Source: CAYRQP01 sp964426545
GTDB taxonomy: Bacteria > Fermentibacterota > Fermentibacteria > Fermentibacterales > JCC-6
Reading direction: 5' to 3'
DNA length: 64,000 bases
Assembly (NCBI GenBank): GCA_964426545.1
Contig: CAYRQP010000003.1
Location: forward strand, 62,001-126,000
Shown piece by piece: positions 42,454 to 50,822 of this stretch. A model generated the notes under the pieces. It searched no databases. It saw nothing but the letters and a program-made list of their open reading frames with translations, and was not told the DNA's origin. The position numbers and the translations under genes were made by a program. The stretch's first letter is position 1. Each line of letters opens with the position of its first letter.

Positions 42454-44424
42454 ATGCCAGTTAGATGTTTTCTACTCTTCATACTTTGTATAATCATCCT
42501 GCCCAACTCATTTGGCGGTGAAGTAACTTTCATTAACGAAACAGAACATCCTATCTATGAGATTTATGCTACTTCAATTACAGAAATTACCGGGAGCGAG
42601 TTGGATTTAACGGGGGAGTACTTCCTTTTCCCCGGTGATACTCTGTCAATTTTCCTTGATAATGCTTTTTATCATTTGAATGCCGTGGACAATAATGGCG
42701 TTCTTTATATGTTCACGAATTTTATGGTTAAAGAGCAGAATGTATGGGTTATTACGAACGATGATATATCACAAGGCGGGGAAGAACTGCCTTGGTTAAA
42801 TACATGCACCATAATTAACAATATGAACGACCGTTCCCTGGTTTTGCTATATATATCAAGTCCCATTGAAGACGGTTGGGGACAAGATTATCTTGGAGAT
42901 TCGCTTCTTGAATATGGTGATACTTTTTCTATCAATCTCCCTACAGATACCTATAATTTCCGCCTTACCGATGATGTTCGTGGGAATTACAGTATGTATG
43001 CTGTACATATTGACCGGGACTCGTCTTTTTGTATTGATTCTACTTTCCTTGATGGCTATGTTTCACCGATAACAATAGAAACCGAAAGTGTCGATTCTAC
43101 TTTCTTTTTCACTAGTAAATACTATGGGCTGGGAATCCTAGTCTATCCTCCAGCATTCTTCCCATTAATAGAAGATATATACACCGCCAAACCTGCATAT
43201 GAAGCCGGGTTGCGCAGGGGTGATATTGTTTTGAGCATAAACGACACCCCCTGTGAAGATATGATATTTGATGACTTCCGAAATTTGATAAGTGCGAACA
43301 GGTCGCAATCTATTGATATTGAAGTGCTACGCTCAGGGGTAAAGAATGTCCTTGAGTTTAGTCCTATCGTTGGCGAAAATGGTTTTATAGGGATTACACT
43401 TGGTAACCGTTCGCTCTTAGTTATCAACAAAGTATATGATGATTCCCCTGCATCAAGTAGTGGTTTGCCCGTAGGTGGCATAATATATGGAATAAATGAA
43501 CAACTCTTTTTCGACTACGATACTAGTGTGTTTCTTGCGATACTTAGCGACGCTGAAGAAGAAGTAACTTTAGATATTTTGTCTGGGAATTTGTTTCAAT
43601 CTTACCACTTAACTAAAGACTCTATACGGGTTACAGAAGAATTTCCTGGACTTCCTCGCGATTCTTTACCCTATACAGCACTACAAACTCATTGTGTATT
43701 CTTCACTGAAAAAGATAAATTTAGAGACGACCTAAATGGAGGAACTGGCAGCTGTTTTGTTCTTTCTCGTAATGTTGATTTCACCTATGCCTACACAAAC
43801 AAACACTGTCTCGGGTTTGAACAAACCTGGATCTCTGATGCCTTAAGTAAACTAGAATTATTGGATTATCTCCTTGAGGTCGGCTTAGATGAAACAGGCG
43901 ACACTTCCGGATTCGTGTATGTCCATGACTTCTGGGTACATAAGACTGCGGATTTAGCTTGTTTAAGATTCTCCACGGCCGATTTCAGAACAACGGGACT
44001 GCACTATATTGTTCCGCCACTACTCCCCGAGCAACTCTGGGAAGATGTCACTTATGGTGATATTACTCATGCGGTGGGTTTTCCGGGAGCACTAAGTGCT
44101 AATCCAAGATCCTTCACTTCCGGGACAATTAGTAACCCCGAACTTTCTATTTCTGAGATTGGCGATGTACGGCTGGTACAAACAACCGCAGCTATAAATC
44201 TTGGTAATAGTGGTGGCCCTCTTTTTGTCGAGATAAATGCTGAAAACTGTTTTCTTCTTGGAATTAACACAGGGTTTCTATCTGGATGCCAGGGAATGTT
44301 CTACGCTCAACACATATCTGAACTTTCAAGAGACGGATGGTTTGGTCCTTATCCCGCAGATAAGTATGGTGTACAACAGGCAATGTATGATTTATACCAG
44401 GTTGAGATTACTATTGTTGAATGA
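42454..44424 (+). CDS. Secreted protease with PDZ domains preceding a trypsin-like domain
   Basis: The 656-residue protein has a signal peptide (cleavage near residue 21), two similar beta-rich modules (about 22-95 and 108-205; both with an LxxGD-[ST]-x-S-I turn and a Y-x-[FL]-x-[LA] strand), two PDZ domains (about 225-310 with AYEAGLRRGDIVLSIND, and 315-395), then a chymotrypsin-fold domain from about residue 425. The triad is visible: His451 in TNKHC, Asp500 in TADLACLRF, and Ser586 in LGNSGGPLF. In HtrA/DegP the PDZ domains follow the protease; here they come first. Probably periplasmic or cell-surface. ATG with AAAGGGGA upstream, no operon partner. Confidence 0.82.
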   Translation: MPVRCFLLFILCIIILPNSFGGEVTFINETEHPIYEIYATSITEITGSELDLTGEYFLFPGDTLSIFLDNAFYHLNAVDNNGVLYMFTNFMVKEQNVWVITNDDISQGGEELPWLNTCTIINNMNDRSLVLLYISSPIEDGWGQDYLGDSLLEYGDTFSINLPTDTYNFRLTDDVRGNYSMYAVHIDRDSSFCIDSTFLDGYVSPITIETESVDSTFFFTSKYYGLGILVYPPAFFPLIEDIYTAKPAYEAGLRRGDIVLSINDTPCEDMIFDDFRNLISANRSQSIDIEVLRSGVKNVLEFSPIVGENGFIGITLGNRSLLVINKVYDDSPASSSGLPVGGIIYGINEQLFFDYDTSVFLAILSDAEEEVTLDILSGNLFQSYHLTKDSIRVTEEFPGLPRDSLPYTALQTHCVFFTEKDKFRDDLNGGTGSCFVLSRNVDFTYAYTNKHCLGFEQTWISDALSKLELLDYLLEVGLDETGDTSGFVYVHDFWVHKTADLACLRFSTADFRTTGLHYIVPPLLPEQLWEDVTYGDITHAVGFPGALSANPRSFTSGTISNPELSISEIGDVRLVQTTAAINLGNSGGPLFVEINAENCFLLGINTGFLSGCQGMFYAQHISELSRDGWFGPYPADKYGVQQAMYDLYQVEITIVE

Positions 44425-44567
44425 ATCTCTTGCCTGACTACGGCATAGGGGTTGGCTGTTCAATTGCATAACTGTATCTGAATTTAGTTACTAATCCGGG
44501 AAAGCAGAATCTTCGTAGATAGGTTTGGGCTATAGATTATAGATTAAGATAAGGTACTTGTCTCGGT

Positions 44568-45188
44568 TTATTTATTCTCCACCATCTCCTTGACCTTCAT
44601 CAGGCGCGTGAGGTTGCCGCGTTCCATTTCATCGAGTTTAAGGCGGATTGTGCGGATGGCTGCTGAAAGCTCCGGTATGAGTTTGTATTCGAGGGCGTTT
44701 ACTCTTCTTCGGGTAGTGTCTATCTCTTTTGCAAGCAGGCTGATTGCTTTTTCCTGTTCTGCCAGTTTTATTATGTGCGGAAGCACTTCTTTATAGACGG
44801 CAAGCGCTTCATCGAGTTCTGCCGGAGTGTCATACATGCCGTAATTTCGGACATTTCCTTCGACGGATACTTCGAATACAGGAAGCGTCAGGTTCATTAT
44901 ACGCCTTGATGATGTTTTTACTTCCGCCTTTGCTCCGGGGTAGCGGAGGGCATCGAGGATTCCCGCTTCTGTCATTGCCGCGCGGGCGAACAGGAACTCA
45001 CCATAGGCAACCTGAAGTTCATCTTCGAGTTCACTTCTGGCACCTTCATAATTGGAAATGAGAATCTTGAACTGCCGCATCAACTCATCAAGTTTGTCCT
45101 TAAGGAGTTTATGCCCGCGCCGGGCAAGCCCTATTTTCTTCCTGAATTGAAGCAGTTCCATTCGGGTGGCGCGAACTTCCAATGCCAT
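44568..45188 (-). CDS. atpD: V/A-type ATP synthase subunit D
   Basis: Subunit D is the central rotor shaft (functional like gamma in F-type). The 206-residue protein has an N-terminal helix with TRMELLQFRKKIGLARRGHKLLKDKLDEL and a C-terminal helix with TTRRRVNALEYKLIP, which pair into the long coiled coil. It is the last gene of the operon; the start overlaps the stop of subunit B (TAATG). The 143 bases beyond its stop show no clear terminator. Confidence 0.95.
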   Translation of the reverse strand: MALEVRATRMELLQFRKKIGLARRGHKLLKDKLDELMRQFKILISNYEGARSELEDELQVAYGEFLFARAAMTEAGILDALRYPGAKAEVKTSSRRIMNLTLPVFEVSVEGNVRNYGMYDTPAELDEALAVYKEVLPHIIKLAEQEKAISLLAKEIDTTRRRVNALEYKLIPELSAAIRTIRLKLDEMERGNLTRLMKVKEMVENK

Positions 45189-46594
45189 TATTCAGAACCG
45201 CCTTCGTCCTCTTTGTCAACAGGCCAGTATTTATCGAGTCTTTCGGGACTTATCCTCTTCATCTCTTCCCTCGGGAGAAGTTTGAGGAGTTCCCAACCGA
45301 GGTCGAGAGTCTCATCGATATTCCGTTCTTCATGGTCACCCTGGCTGATGTATCGTTTTTCATATTCATCGGCAAACTTCAGGAATTTCTGATCGAGCGG
45401 AGAAAGTGCTGCTTCGCCAAGTATGACCGCAAGTTCTCTTGCGTCCTTGCCTGCCGAATAGACTGCCATCAACTGGTTGAAGAGGTCGGCGTGGTCATCT
45501 CTTGTCTTGCCTTCACCGATACCCTTGTCTTTCAACCTAGAAAGGGATTCCATCACATTCATCGGGGGGTAGATTCCTTTTTTGTGAAGTTCTCGGTTGA
45601 GAATCAACTGCCCCTCCGTGATGTAGCCCGTAAGGTCCGGAATCGGATGAGTCAGGTCATCTTCGGGCATTGTGAGTATTGGAATCTGGGTAATGGAACC
45701 CTTTCTGCTCATTATTCTACCCGCGCGTTCATAGATGGACGAAAGGTCTGTATATAAGTATCCTGGATACCCGCGTCTGCCCGGCACTTCTTTTCGGGCT
45801 GCGGAAATCTCACGGAGAGCATCGCAATAGTTGGTCATATCGGTCAGGATGACGAGAATATGCATGTCCTTCTCATAGGCAAGGTATTCAGCGGCGGTAA
45901 GTGCCATTCTCGGTGTGGCGATTCTTTCAATTGCCGGGTCATCTGCGAGATTCATGAAAACAACCGCTCTGTCCATTGCTCCTGTTTCACGGAAATCGCG
46001 TATAAAGTAATCCGCCTCCTCGAAAGTAATTCCCATGGCGGCAAAAACAACGGCAAAGTTTTCACCTTCACCCATGACTTTTGCCTGGCGGGCAATCTGG
46101 GCGGCAACAATCGAATGCGGAAGTCCGCTACCGCTGAATATGGGAAGTTTCTGCCCGCGGACAAGTGTGTTTATACCGTCTATAGAACTGAATCCTGTTT
46201 GAATGAATTCAGCGGGATAGTCCCTTGCAGATGGGTTGATGGGGGCTCCATTGATGTCGTTCATGCGTTCGGGTACAACAGGCGGAGCTGTGTCGAACGG
46301 AGCGCGGGGTCTCCCCTGTCCGTCGAATATTCTGCCAAGCATTTCCTCTGACACTCCGAGTTCCACCTGTTTGCCGAGAAACCGGACTTTGCTTTCGGCA
46401 ATATCCGTACCGCTGCTGCCTTCGAACAGCTGAACAAGAGCATTCTTGCTGTCTATCTCGAGAACTTTCCCGTGACGGATTTCACCGTCGGGGAGTTCTA
46501 TTTCTACCAGTTCCTCGTATGCCACTCCCTTTACATCGGTAACGAGCATGAGAGGTCCGGATATTTCTATTGTTGTCTTGTATTCTTTTATCAT
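45188..46594 (-). CDS. atpB: V/A-type ATP synthase subunit B (non-catalytic)
   Basis: Three B subunits alternate with A in the head. The 468-residue protein shows the V/A-type B pattern: EISGPLMLVTDVKGVAYEELVEI, KLPIFSGSGLPHS where the P-loop of A would be, and the SSIYERAGR arginine-bearing segment. No Walker A is present, as expected for B. The ATG at 46594 is chosen because AAGGAGG lies before it; an upstream in-frame start would overlap subunit A. Confidence 0.96.
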   Translation of the reverse strand: MIKEYKTTIEISGPLMLVTDVKGVAYEELVEIELPDGEIRHGKVLEIDSKNALVQLFEGSSGTDIAESKVRFLGKQVELGVSEEMLGRIFDGQGRPRAPFDTAPPVVPERMNDINGAPINPSARDYPAEFIQTGFSSIDGINTLVRGQKLPIFSGSGLPHSIVAAQIARQAKVMGEGENFAVVFAAMGITFEEADYFIRDFRETGAMDRAVVFMNLADDPAIERIATPRMALTAAEYLAYEKDMHILVILTDMTNYCDALREISAARKEVPGRRGYPGYLYTDLSSIYERAGRIMSRKGSITQIPILTMPEDDLTHPIPDLTGYITEGQLILNRELHKKGIYPPMNVMESLSRLKDKGIGEGKTRDDHADLFNQLMAVYSAGKDARELAVILGEAALSPLDQKFLKFADEYEKRYISQGDHEERNIDETLDLGWELLKLLPREEMKRISPERLDKYWPVDKEDEGGSE

Positions 46595-46604
46595 CTTAAC
46601 CTCC

Positions 46605-48377
46605 TTATGCGTTCCGTTGCTGCTCTTCGAGAGCATCTATTTGTGATTTAATCAGATCTTTCACATTTTCGATTTCTTCTAAATCATCTTCGTGGATATA
46701 GCCCATGCCTGATATTTTGTTCTTTACAGAAAGGTCGAACAGAGATTTCGCCACTACGCCGTTCTGAAGGGCTTTTTTCATCTCTTTGTAGTTATACATG
46801 ATAACTTCCATCATCAGTTTCTGCTTCTTGATAGAGGCGTAGGTATCTACTTCGTGATACGCATTCTGATGCAGAAAGTCCTCTCTCAGAGAACGGGATA
46901 CATGCAGGATTAACTGGTCTGATGCTGATAGGGATTCCGCACCGACAAGTTTTGCTATCTCCTGAAGATTGGCTTCCTTCTGGAGCAGTGCTATTGCTTC
47001 GCTCATCATTTCGACCCATTCGGGTCCGAGTTTTTCATCGTAGTATTTTTTCAGATTTGTTGTGTAGAGTGAGTAACTCTCAAGCCAGCCTATTGCCGGA
47101 AAGTGTCTCATATAAGCAAGTTTCGCCTGCAGGCTCCAGAATACCTTCACCACTCGGAGGGTTGCCTGAACAACCGGGTCTGAAAGGTCTCCGCCGGCGG
47201 GGCTGACAGCACCTATAACAGTTAGGGCTCCTTTTCTGTCTTTATCCCCAAGACAGATGACATTACCGGCTCTTTCATAGAATTCCGCAATTCTGGTTCC
47301 GAGGTATGCGGGGTAACCTTCTTCTCCCGGCATCTCTTCAAGCCTTCCTGACATCTCGCGCATCGCTTCCGCCCATCTGCTCGTGGAGTCTGCCATCAAT
47401 GCAACTGAATATCCCATATCCCTGAAGTATTCACCCAGTGTTATTCCGGTGTAAACGCTGGCTTCACGGGCAGCCACGGGCATGTTGCTGGTATTTGCAA
47501 CAAGTACTGTTCTCTCACTGAGCGGCTTGCCGCTCTTAGGGTCTTCGAGTTTTGGGAATTCCTGGAGAACTTCCGTCATCTCGTTACCGCGTTCTCCGCA
47601 TCCCACATAAACAACCACTTCAGCATCCGCCCACTTTGCAAGTTGGTGCTGAATAACTGTTTTACCGCTTCCAAACGGTCCCGGCACACAGGCCGTTCCG
47701 CCTTTGCCGAGTGGAAAAAAAGCATCGACTACCCTCTGTCCCGTAATGAGCGGTTCTTCCGGGGCTCTTTTTTCCATTATGGGGCGGGCTTTTCTAACAG
47801 GCCATGTGTGGAACATCTTTAATTCCACTTCGCCGGTTTTTGTTTCCAGTTTAGCTATTATGGTGTCTATATTGTAATTACCGGATTTAATCACCCAGGT
47901 TATTCTACCGGCCGTCCCCGGCGGTACCATTATTCTGTGTTCAATCACTTCTGTTTCGGGAACTGTCCCGAGAATTTCTCCGCCGGAGACTTCTGTACCA
48001 ACTTCTGCAACGGGTGTGTATTCCCATTCTTTTTTATGGTCCAGTCCGCGTATGTTGATTCCCCTTGTAATCCAATCTCCCGCCGCTTCACGCACTTTGT
48101 CAAGCGGTCTCTGGATTCCATCATAGATTGCCTTGAGCAATCCGGGCCCGAGTTCAACGGAGAGCGGCTTACCCGTGATTGTTACAGGGTCTCCCGGTTT
48201 TAGTCCGCCGGTTTCCTCATACACCTGAATAGATGCCTTTGTGCCTTTCAGTTCAATAACTTCACCTATCAAACCGTATTCAGATACATATACCAGGTCG
48301 AACATCCTGGCGTCTCCCATTCCGTCTGCTACGACCAGCGGACCGGCTATTTTGTCAATGGTACCTTCTTTTATCAT
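46605..48377 (-). CDS. atpA: V/A-type ATP synthase subunit A (catalytic)
   Basis: Subunit A carries the catalytic nucleotide site. The 590-residue protein has the Walker A GPFGSGKT in CVPGPFGSGKTVIQHQLAKW, VYVGCGERGNEMTEVL, the MADSTSRWAEAMREM stretch and the extra non-homologous region near residues 110-190 that marks V/A-type A subunits. Length is standard. ATG with GGAGGTAAGG upstream. It lies between F and B in the operon. Confidence 0.97.
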   Translation of the reverse strand: MIKEGTIDKIAGPLVVADGMGDARMFDLVYVSEYGLIGEVIELKGTKASIQVYEETGGLKPGDPVTITGKPLSVELGPGLLKAIYDGIQRPLDKVREAAGDWITRGINIRGLDHKKEWEYTPVAEVGTEVSGGEILGTVPETEVIEHRIMVPPGTAGRITWVIKSGNYNIDTIIAKLETKTGEVELKMFHTWPVRKARPIMEKRAPEEPLITGQRVVDAFFPLGKGGTACVPGPFGSGKTVIQHQLAKWADAEVVVYVGCGERGNEMTEVLQEFPKLEDPKSGKPLSERTVLVANTSNMPVAAREASVYTGITLGEYFRDMGYSVALMADSTSRWAEAMREMSGRLEEMPGEEGYPAYLGTRIAEFYERAGNVICLGDKDRKGALTVIGAVSPAGGDLSDPVVQATLRVVKVFWSLQAKLAYMRHFPAIGWLESYSLYTTNLKKYYDEKLGPEWVEMMSEAIALLQKEANLQEIAKLVGAESLSASDQLILHVSRSLREDFLHQNAYHEVDTYASIKKQKLMMEVIMYNYKEMKKALQNGVVAKSLFDLSVKNKISGMGYIHEDDLEEIENVKDLIKSQIDALEEQQRNA

Positions 48378-48406
48378 CCTTACCTCCGAGCGACGTTTGC
48401 GGGACT

Positions 48407-48742
48407 TTACCCCTTATTTTTCTTCTCTGCCATAAGATCCACACCCACGGCTTTGATTATTAATTCTCTGATTGTCTCTTCACCGCGCCTGCTCGACCCC
48501 TGAATACCCGGAAGAACCACAACCGTCGGTATTGCCCTGTGCATTGTGTCTTCTATTTCCTCTTTTATGGGATCTGCTATATCTTCCGTAACCATGATTA
48601 CTGATGTTTCTTCTTTTGCCAGCCGTTTGAACTGCTCTCTGGCATCGGCATCGTCTTTCGGCACTATCACTTCCACACCGAGAGCTTTGAAGCCGAGAAC
48701 TGTATCTATATCACCGATGAACGCTATTTTCCCTTTTGCCAT
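48407..48742 (-). CDS. atpF: V/A-type ATP synthase subunit F
   Basis: The 111-residue protein of the rotor contains IAFIGDIDTVLGFKALGVE at the start and ETSVIMVTEDIAD plus TVVVLPGIQGSS, which fit subunit F, a small Rossmann-like protein that binds the D shaft. ATG with GGAGAGA upstream. It sits 8 bases after subunit C. Confidence 0.93.
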   Translation of the reverse strand: MAKGKIAFIGDIDTVLGFKALGVEVIVPKDDADAREQFKRLAKEETSVIMVTEDIADPIKEEIEDTMHRAIPTVVVLPGIQGSSRRGEETIRELIIKAVGVDLMAEKKNKG

Positions 48743-48750
48743 AATCTCTC

Positions 48751-49731
48751 CTAACCCCGTGGAAGCCTTTGCTGAAGCCGTTCTTTTCCGACGCCTGCAG
48801 TTTTTGCAGCAAGAAGAACTTTCAGATGACTTACCTCCATCTCTTTTCTAAATACATAAGAGATTAGCCTGAACGGTCCGAAGACAGGATAAGTCCCTTC
48901 TTCATAGATAGATAGAAGAAGCCTGTCCGTTTCTCTTTCGAAGGAGAGAAATGATTTGTCCGTGAGTGCCCTACCAAGAGATTCGGCTACTTCTTCGAAG
49001 CCTGTATTTTCTGCAAGAAGGACAGTAAGGTCATTTTTTCTGCATGCTTCCTCTAACTCTTCTATTGTATGGAAACCGCCTTCGAAAAGTGTCTTCTCTA
49101 TTTCCTTTGATGACAGCTCGAGTATCGATGCCCTGCCTGCGATTAGGAAGTTCTTCAATTCTGTTTTTATCTTCGTCAAATATTCAAGTTCCGGGGTTAT
49201 CGCTGATAGTTCCACCGACTCTATTCCCGATGCGAACTTATCCATTAGCATGTCCACATCGCACTCCTTTATGCTGTCGAGTTCTTTCAGCTCTTCAAGA
49301 GTTTCTCTGAAATTGCCGGGCAGGTCAGCCATGGATTCATCATCGTGTACTGCTTTTCGCAGCAGGTCGGTACTTATAAGTCCGTCTTTTTCGACTTCTA
49401 TGCTGTCATCATCTTTCCCATCATCTCCCGTGAGAAGATGCTTCCAGATATATCTGGCATTTCGCACATCCCGCCGTGAGAGAATACCTCGCTGAATACG
49501 CTTGTCTTTAGCTAATTCTACCATGTCGTTTTCAACAGATGTAACTGCACCGGAAAAACATTTCTCGAGTGAATCATGATGCATAAAACCGCCATACCAT
49601 GTGTCTCCAAGGAATCTGATGAGCTCATCACGGCTCTCCGCAGCAATCATCATCTGCCACATACGTTTTTCGATGAAGGATGTCTCTTCACCGCTTATTC
49701 TGCCGTTTGTATAGACAAAATCTTCTGCCAT
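48751..49731 (-). CDS. atpC: V/A-type ATP synthase subunit C
   Basis: The 326-residue helical protein is the socket joining the rotor shaft to the membrane ring (Thermus subunit C, eukaryotic d). Sequence likeness is weak, as usual, but FVYTNGRIS at the start, TWYGGF, IYEEGTYPVFGPFRLISYVFRKEMEVSHLKVLL near the end and its place in the operon identify it. The ATG at 49731 follows the subunit E stop by a single base; a longer frame would overlap E. Confidence 0.88.
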   Translation of the reverse strand: MAEDFVYTNGRISGEETSFIEKRMWQMMIAAESRDELIRFLGDTWYGGFMHHDSLEKCFSGAVTSVENDMVELAKDKRIQRGILSRRDVRNARYIWKHLLTGDDGKDDDSIEVEKDGLISTDLLRKAVHDDESMADLPGNFRETLEELKELDSIKECDVDMLMDKFASGIESVELSAITPELEYLTKIKTELKNFLIAGRASILELSSKEIEKTLFEGGFHTIEELEEACRKNDLTVLLAENTGFEEVAESLGRALTDKSFLSFERETDRLLLSIYEEGTYPVFGPFRLISYVFRKEMEVSHLKVLLAAKTAGVGKERLQQRLPRG

Positions 49732-49732
49732 T

Positions 49733-50329
49733 CTATTCTGCTTCCTCAAAGCCTATGTCTATCAGCGGGGCAAGGTTCATTACGATGTCTTCGTGAGCCA
49801 GTTCCGCAATCATCGAAATAGTGGCATTCTGGCTTATCTTTCCTGAACGCATCACTATACCGCCTTTGCCGGCATGCCTTTCGTCTGACAGGACAAATTG
49901 TCTGTCATCGCTGCCTTTACCCGAAAGATATCCTACCGTAATTCTTCCCGCATCTCCCTGTGAGATTAGCACTTCAACCATTCCGGTAAATGTGCAGCTG
50001 TCAAGCAGACTGCCTATAAGTTCGAGATAACTCCCGTCATCGCTGTTTATAAGTTTATCGACTGCCTTATCGATAGCATCATTAATCATCGTACTTCTTG
50101 CATTCAGTATCTGTTTCTCTGCTTCCGCCTGCACATGAAACATCTTCTTTTTCTTCAGTTCTTTCATTTGAAGTTCCATCTTCTCGATGTTCTTGCGGTG
50201 CTCAGCATCGAGTTCTTTCTTCTTTGCTGATGTTTTCTTTTCCTGCTCTGATTTAGCTGATGTTACAATGGATTCTGCTTCTTTCTCAGCATCCCGCTTT
50301 ATTTTTTCGAGTATTGCTTCCAATGCCAT
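49733..50329 (-). CDS. atpE: V/A-type ATP synthase subunit E
   Basis: E forms the peripheral stalks with G/H. The 198-residue protein has a long charged N-terminal helix (ILEKIKRDAEKEAESIVTSA, then a lysine/glutamate coiled coil to about residue 85) and a globular C-terminal part that binds the head. Order and size are normal. ATG with AGGAT upstream, following the K subunit by 15 bases. Confidence 0.92.
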   Translation of the reverse strand: MALEAILEKIKRDAEKEAESIVTSAKSEQEKKTSAKKKELDAEHRKNIEKMELQMKELKKKKMFHVQAEAEKQILNARSTMINDAIDKAVDKLINSDDGSYLELIGSLLDSCTFTGMVEVLISQGDAGRITVGYLSGKGSDDRQFVLSDERHAGKGGIVMRSGKISQNATISMIAELAHEDIVMNLAPLIDIGFEEAE

Positions 50330-50344
50330 AAATTATCCTATTAC

Positions 50345-50800
50345 TTACTTCGGAATCATCATGAAGGAAATAAGGAAACCGAGAATTGCATAAAACTCAA
50401 CAAACACCGCAAGGATTAATGATTTTGCTGAATCATCAGGCTGTTTTGCAGTCATCATAGCGCCGCCTGCACAGACTTTTCCCTGCCACATTCCTGAAAA
50501 TAAACCCGCAAGAGCAATAGGTACTGCTGCTGCGAAGTATGTCCAGGCGAGACTCATGGTGAGAGTACCGTTTGCTACAGCAGTCTGTACCGGTCCCAGA
50601 AGCAGGAACGCTATGACGAAGCCGTAGATTCCCTGGGTACCCGGAAGAGCGGATAAAAGAAGTAATTTCCCGAACTTGCCCGGATCGACACTCATTACAC
50701 CGGTGCTTGCCTGAGCGACTATTCCGATACCTATTGCCGAACCGATTCCTGCAAGTGCGCAGGCAAGGGCAACACCCCCGAAAGCTATCAGTTGTTCCAC
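50345..50800 (-). CDS. atpK: V/A-type ATP synthase subunit K (rotor ring), sodium-type
   Basis: The 151-residue proteolipid has four membrane helices in two hairpins. The first hairpin carries ALPGTQGIYGF with Thr55 and Gln56; the second carries WQGKV with Gln106 and VEFYAILGF with Glu135. In the Enterococcus hirae sodium ATPase the ion is held by Thr64, Gln65, Gln110 and Glu139 in the same local contexts, so this ring is inferred to use Na+. Only the second hairpin has the carboxylate, as in other doubled K subunits. GTG start with AAGGGAG upstream. Confidence 0.94.
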   Translation of the reverse strand: MEQLIAFGGVALACALAGIGSAIGIGIVAQASTGVMSVDPGKFGKLLLLSALPGTQGIYGFVIAFLLLGPVQTAVANGTLTMSLAWTYFAAAVPIALAGLFSGMWQGKVCAGGAMMTAKQPDDSAKSLILAVFVEFYAILGFLISFMMIPK

Positions 50801-50822
50801 TTAGTTTCTCCCTTCTTCTCTT

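Noticed and set aside
44425..44567. Spacer after the PDZ-protease and ATPase operons searched for an RNA gene or terminator
   Set aside because: No tRNA-like fold, conserved box or stem with a T-tract could be made out.
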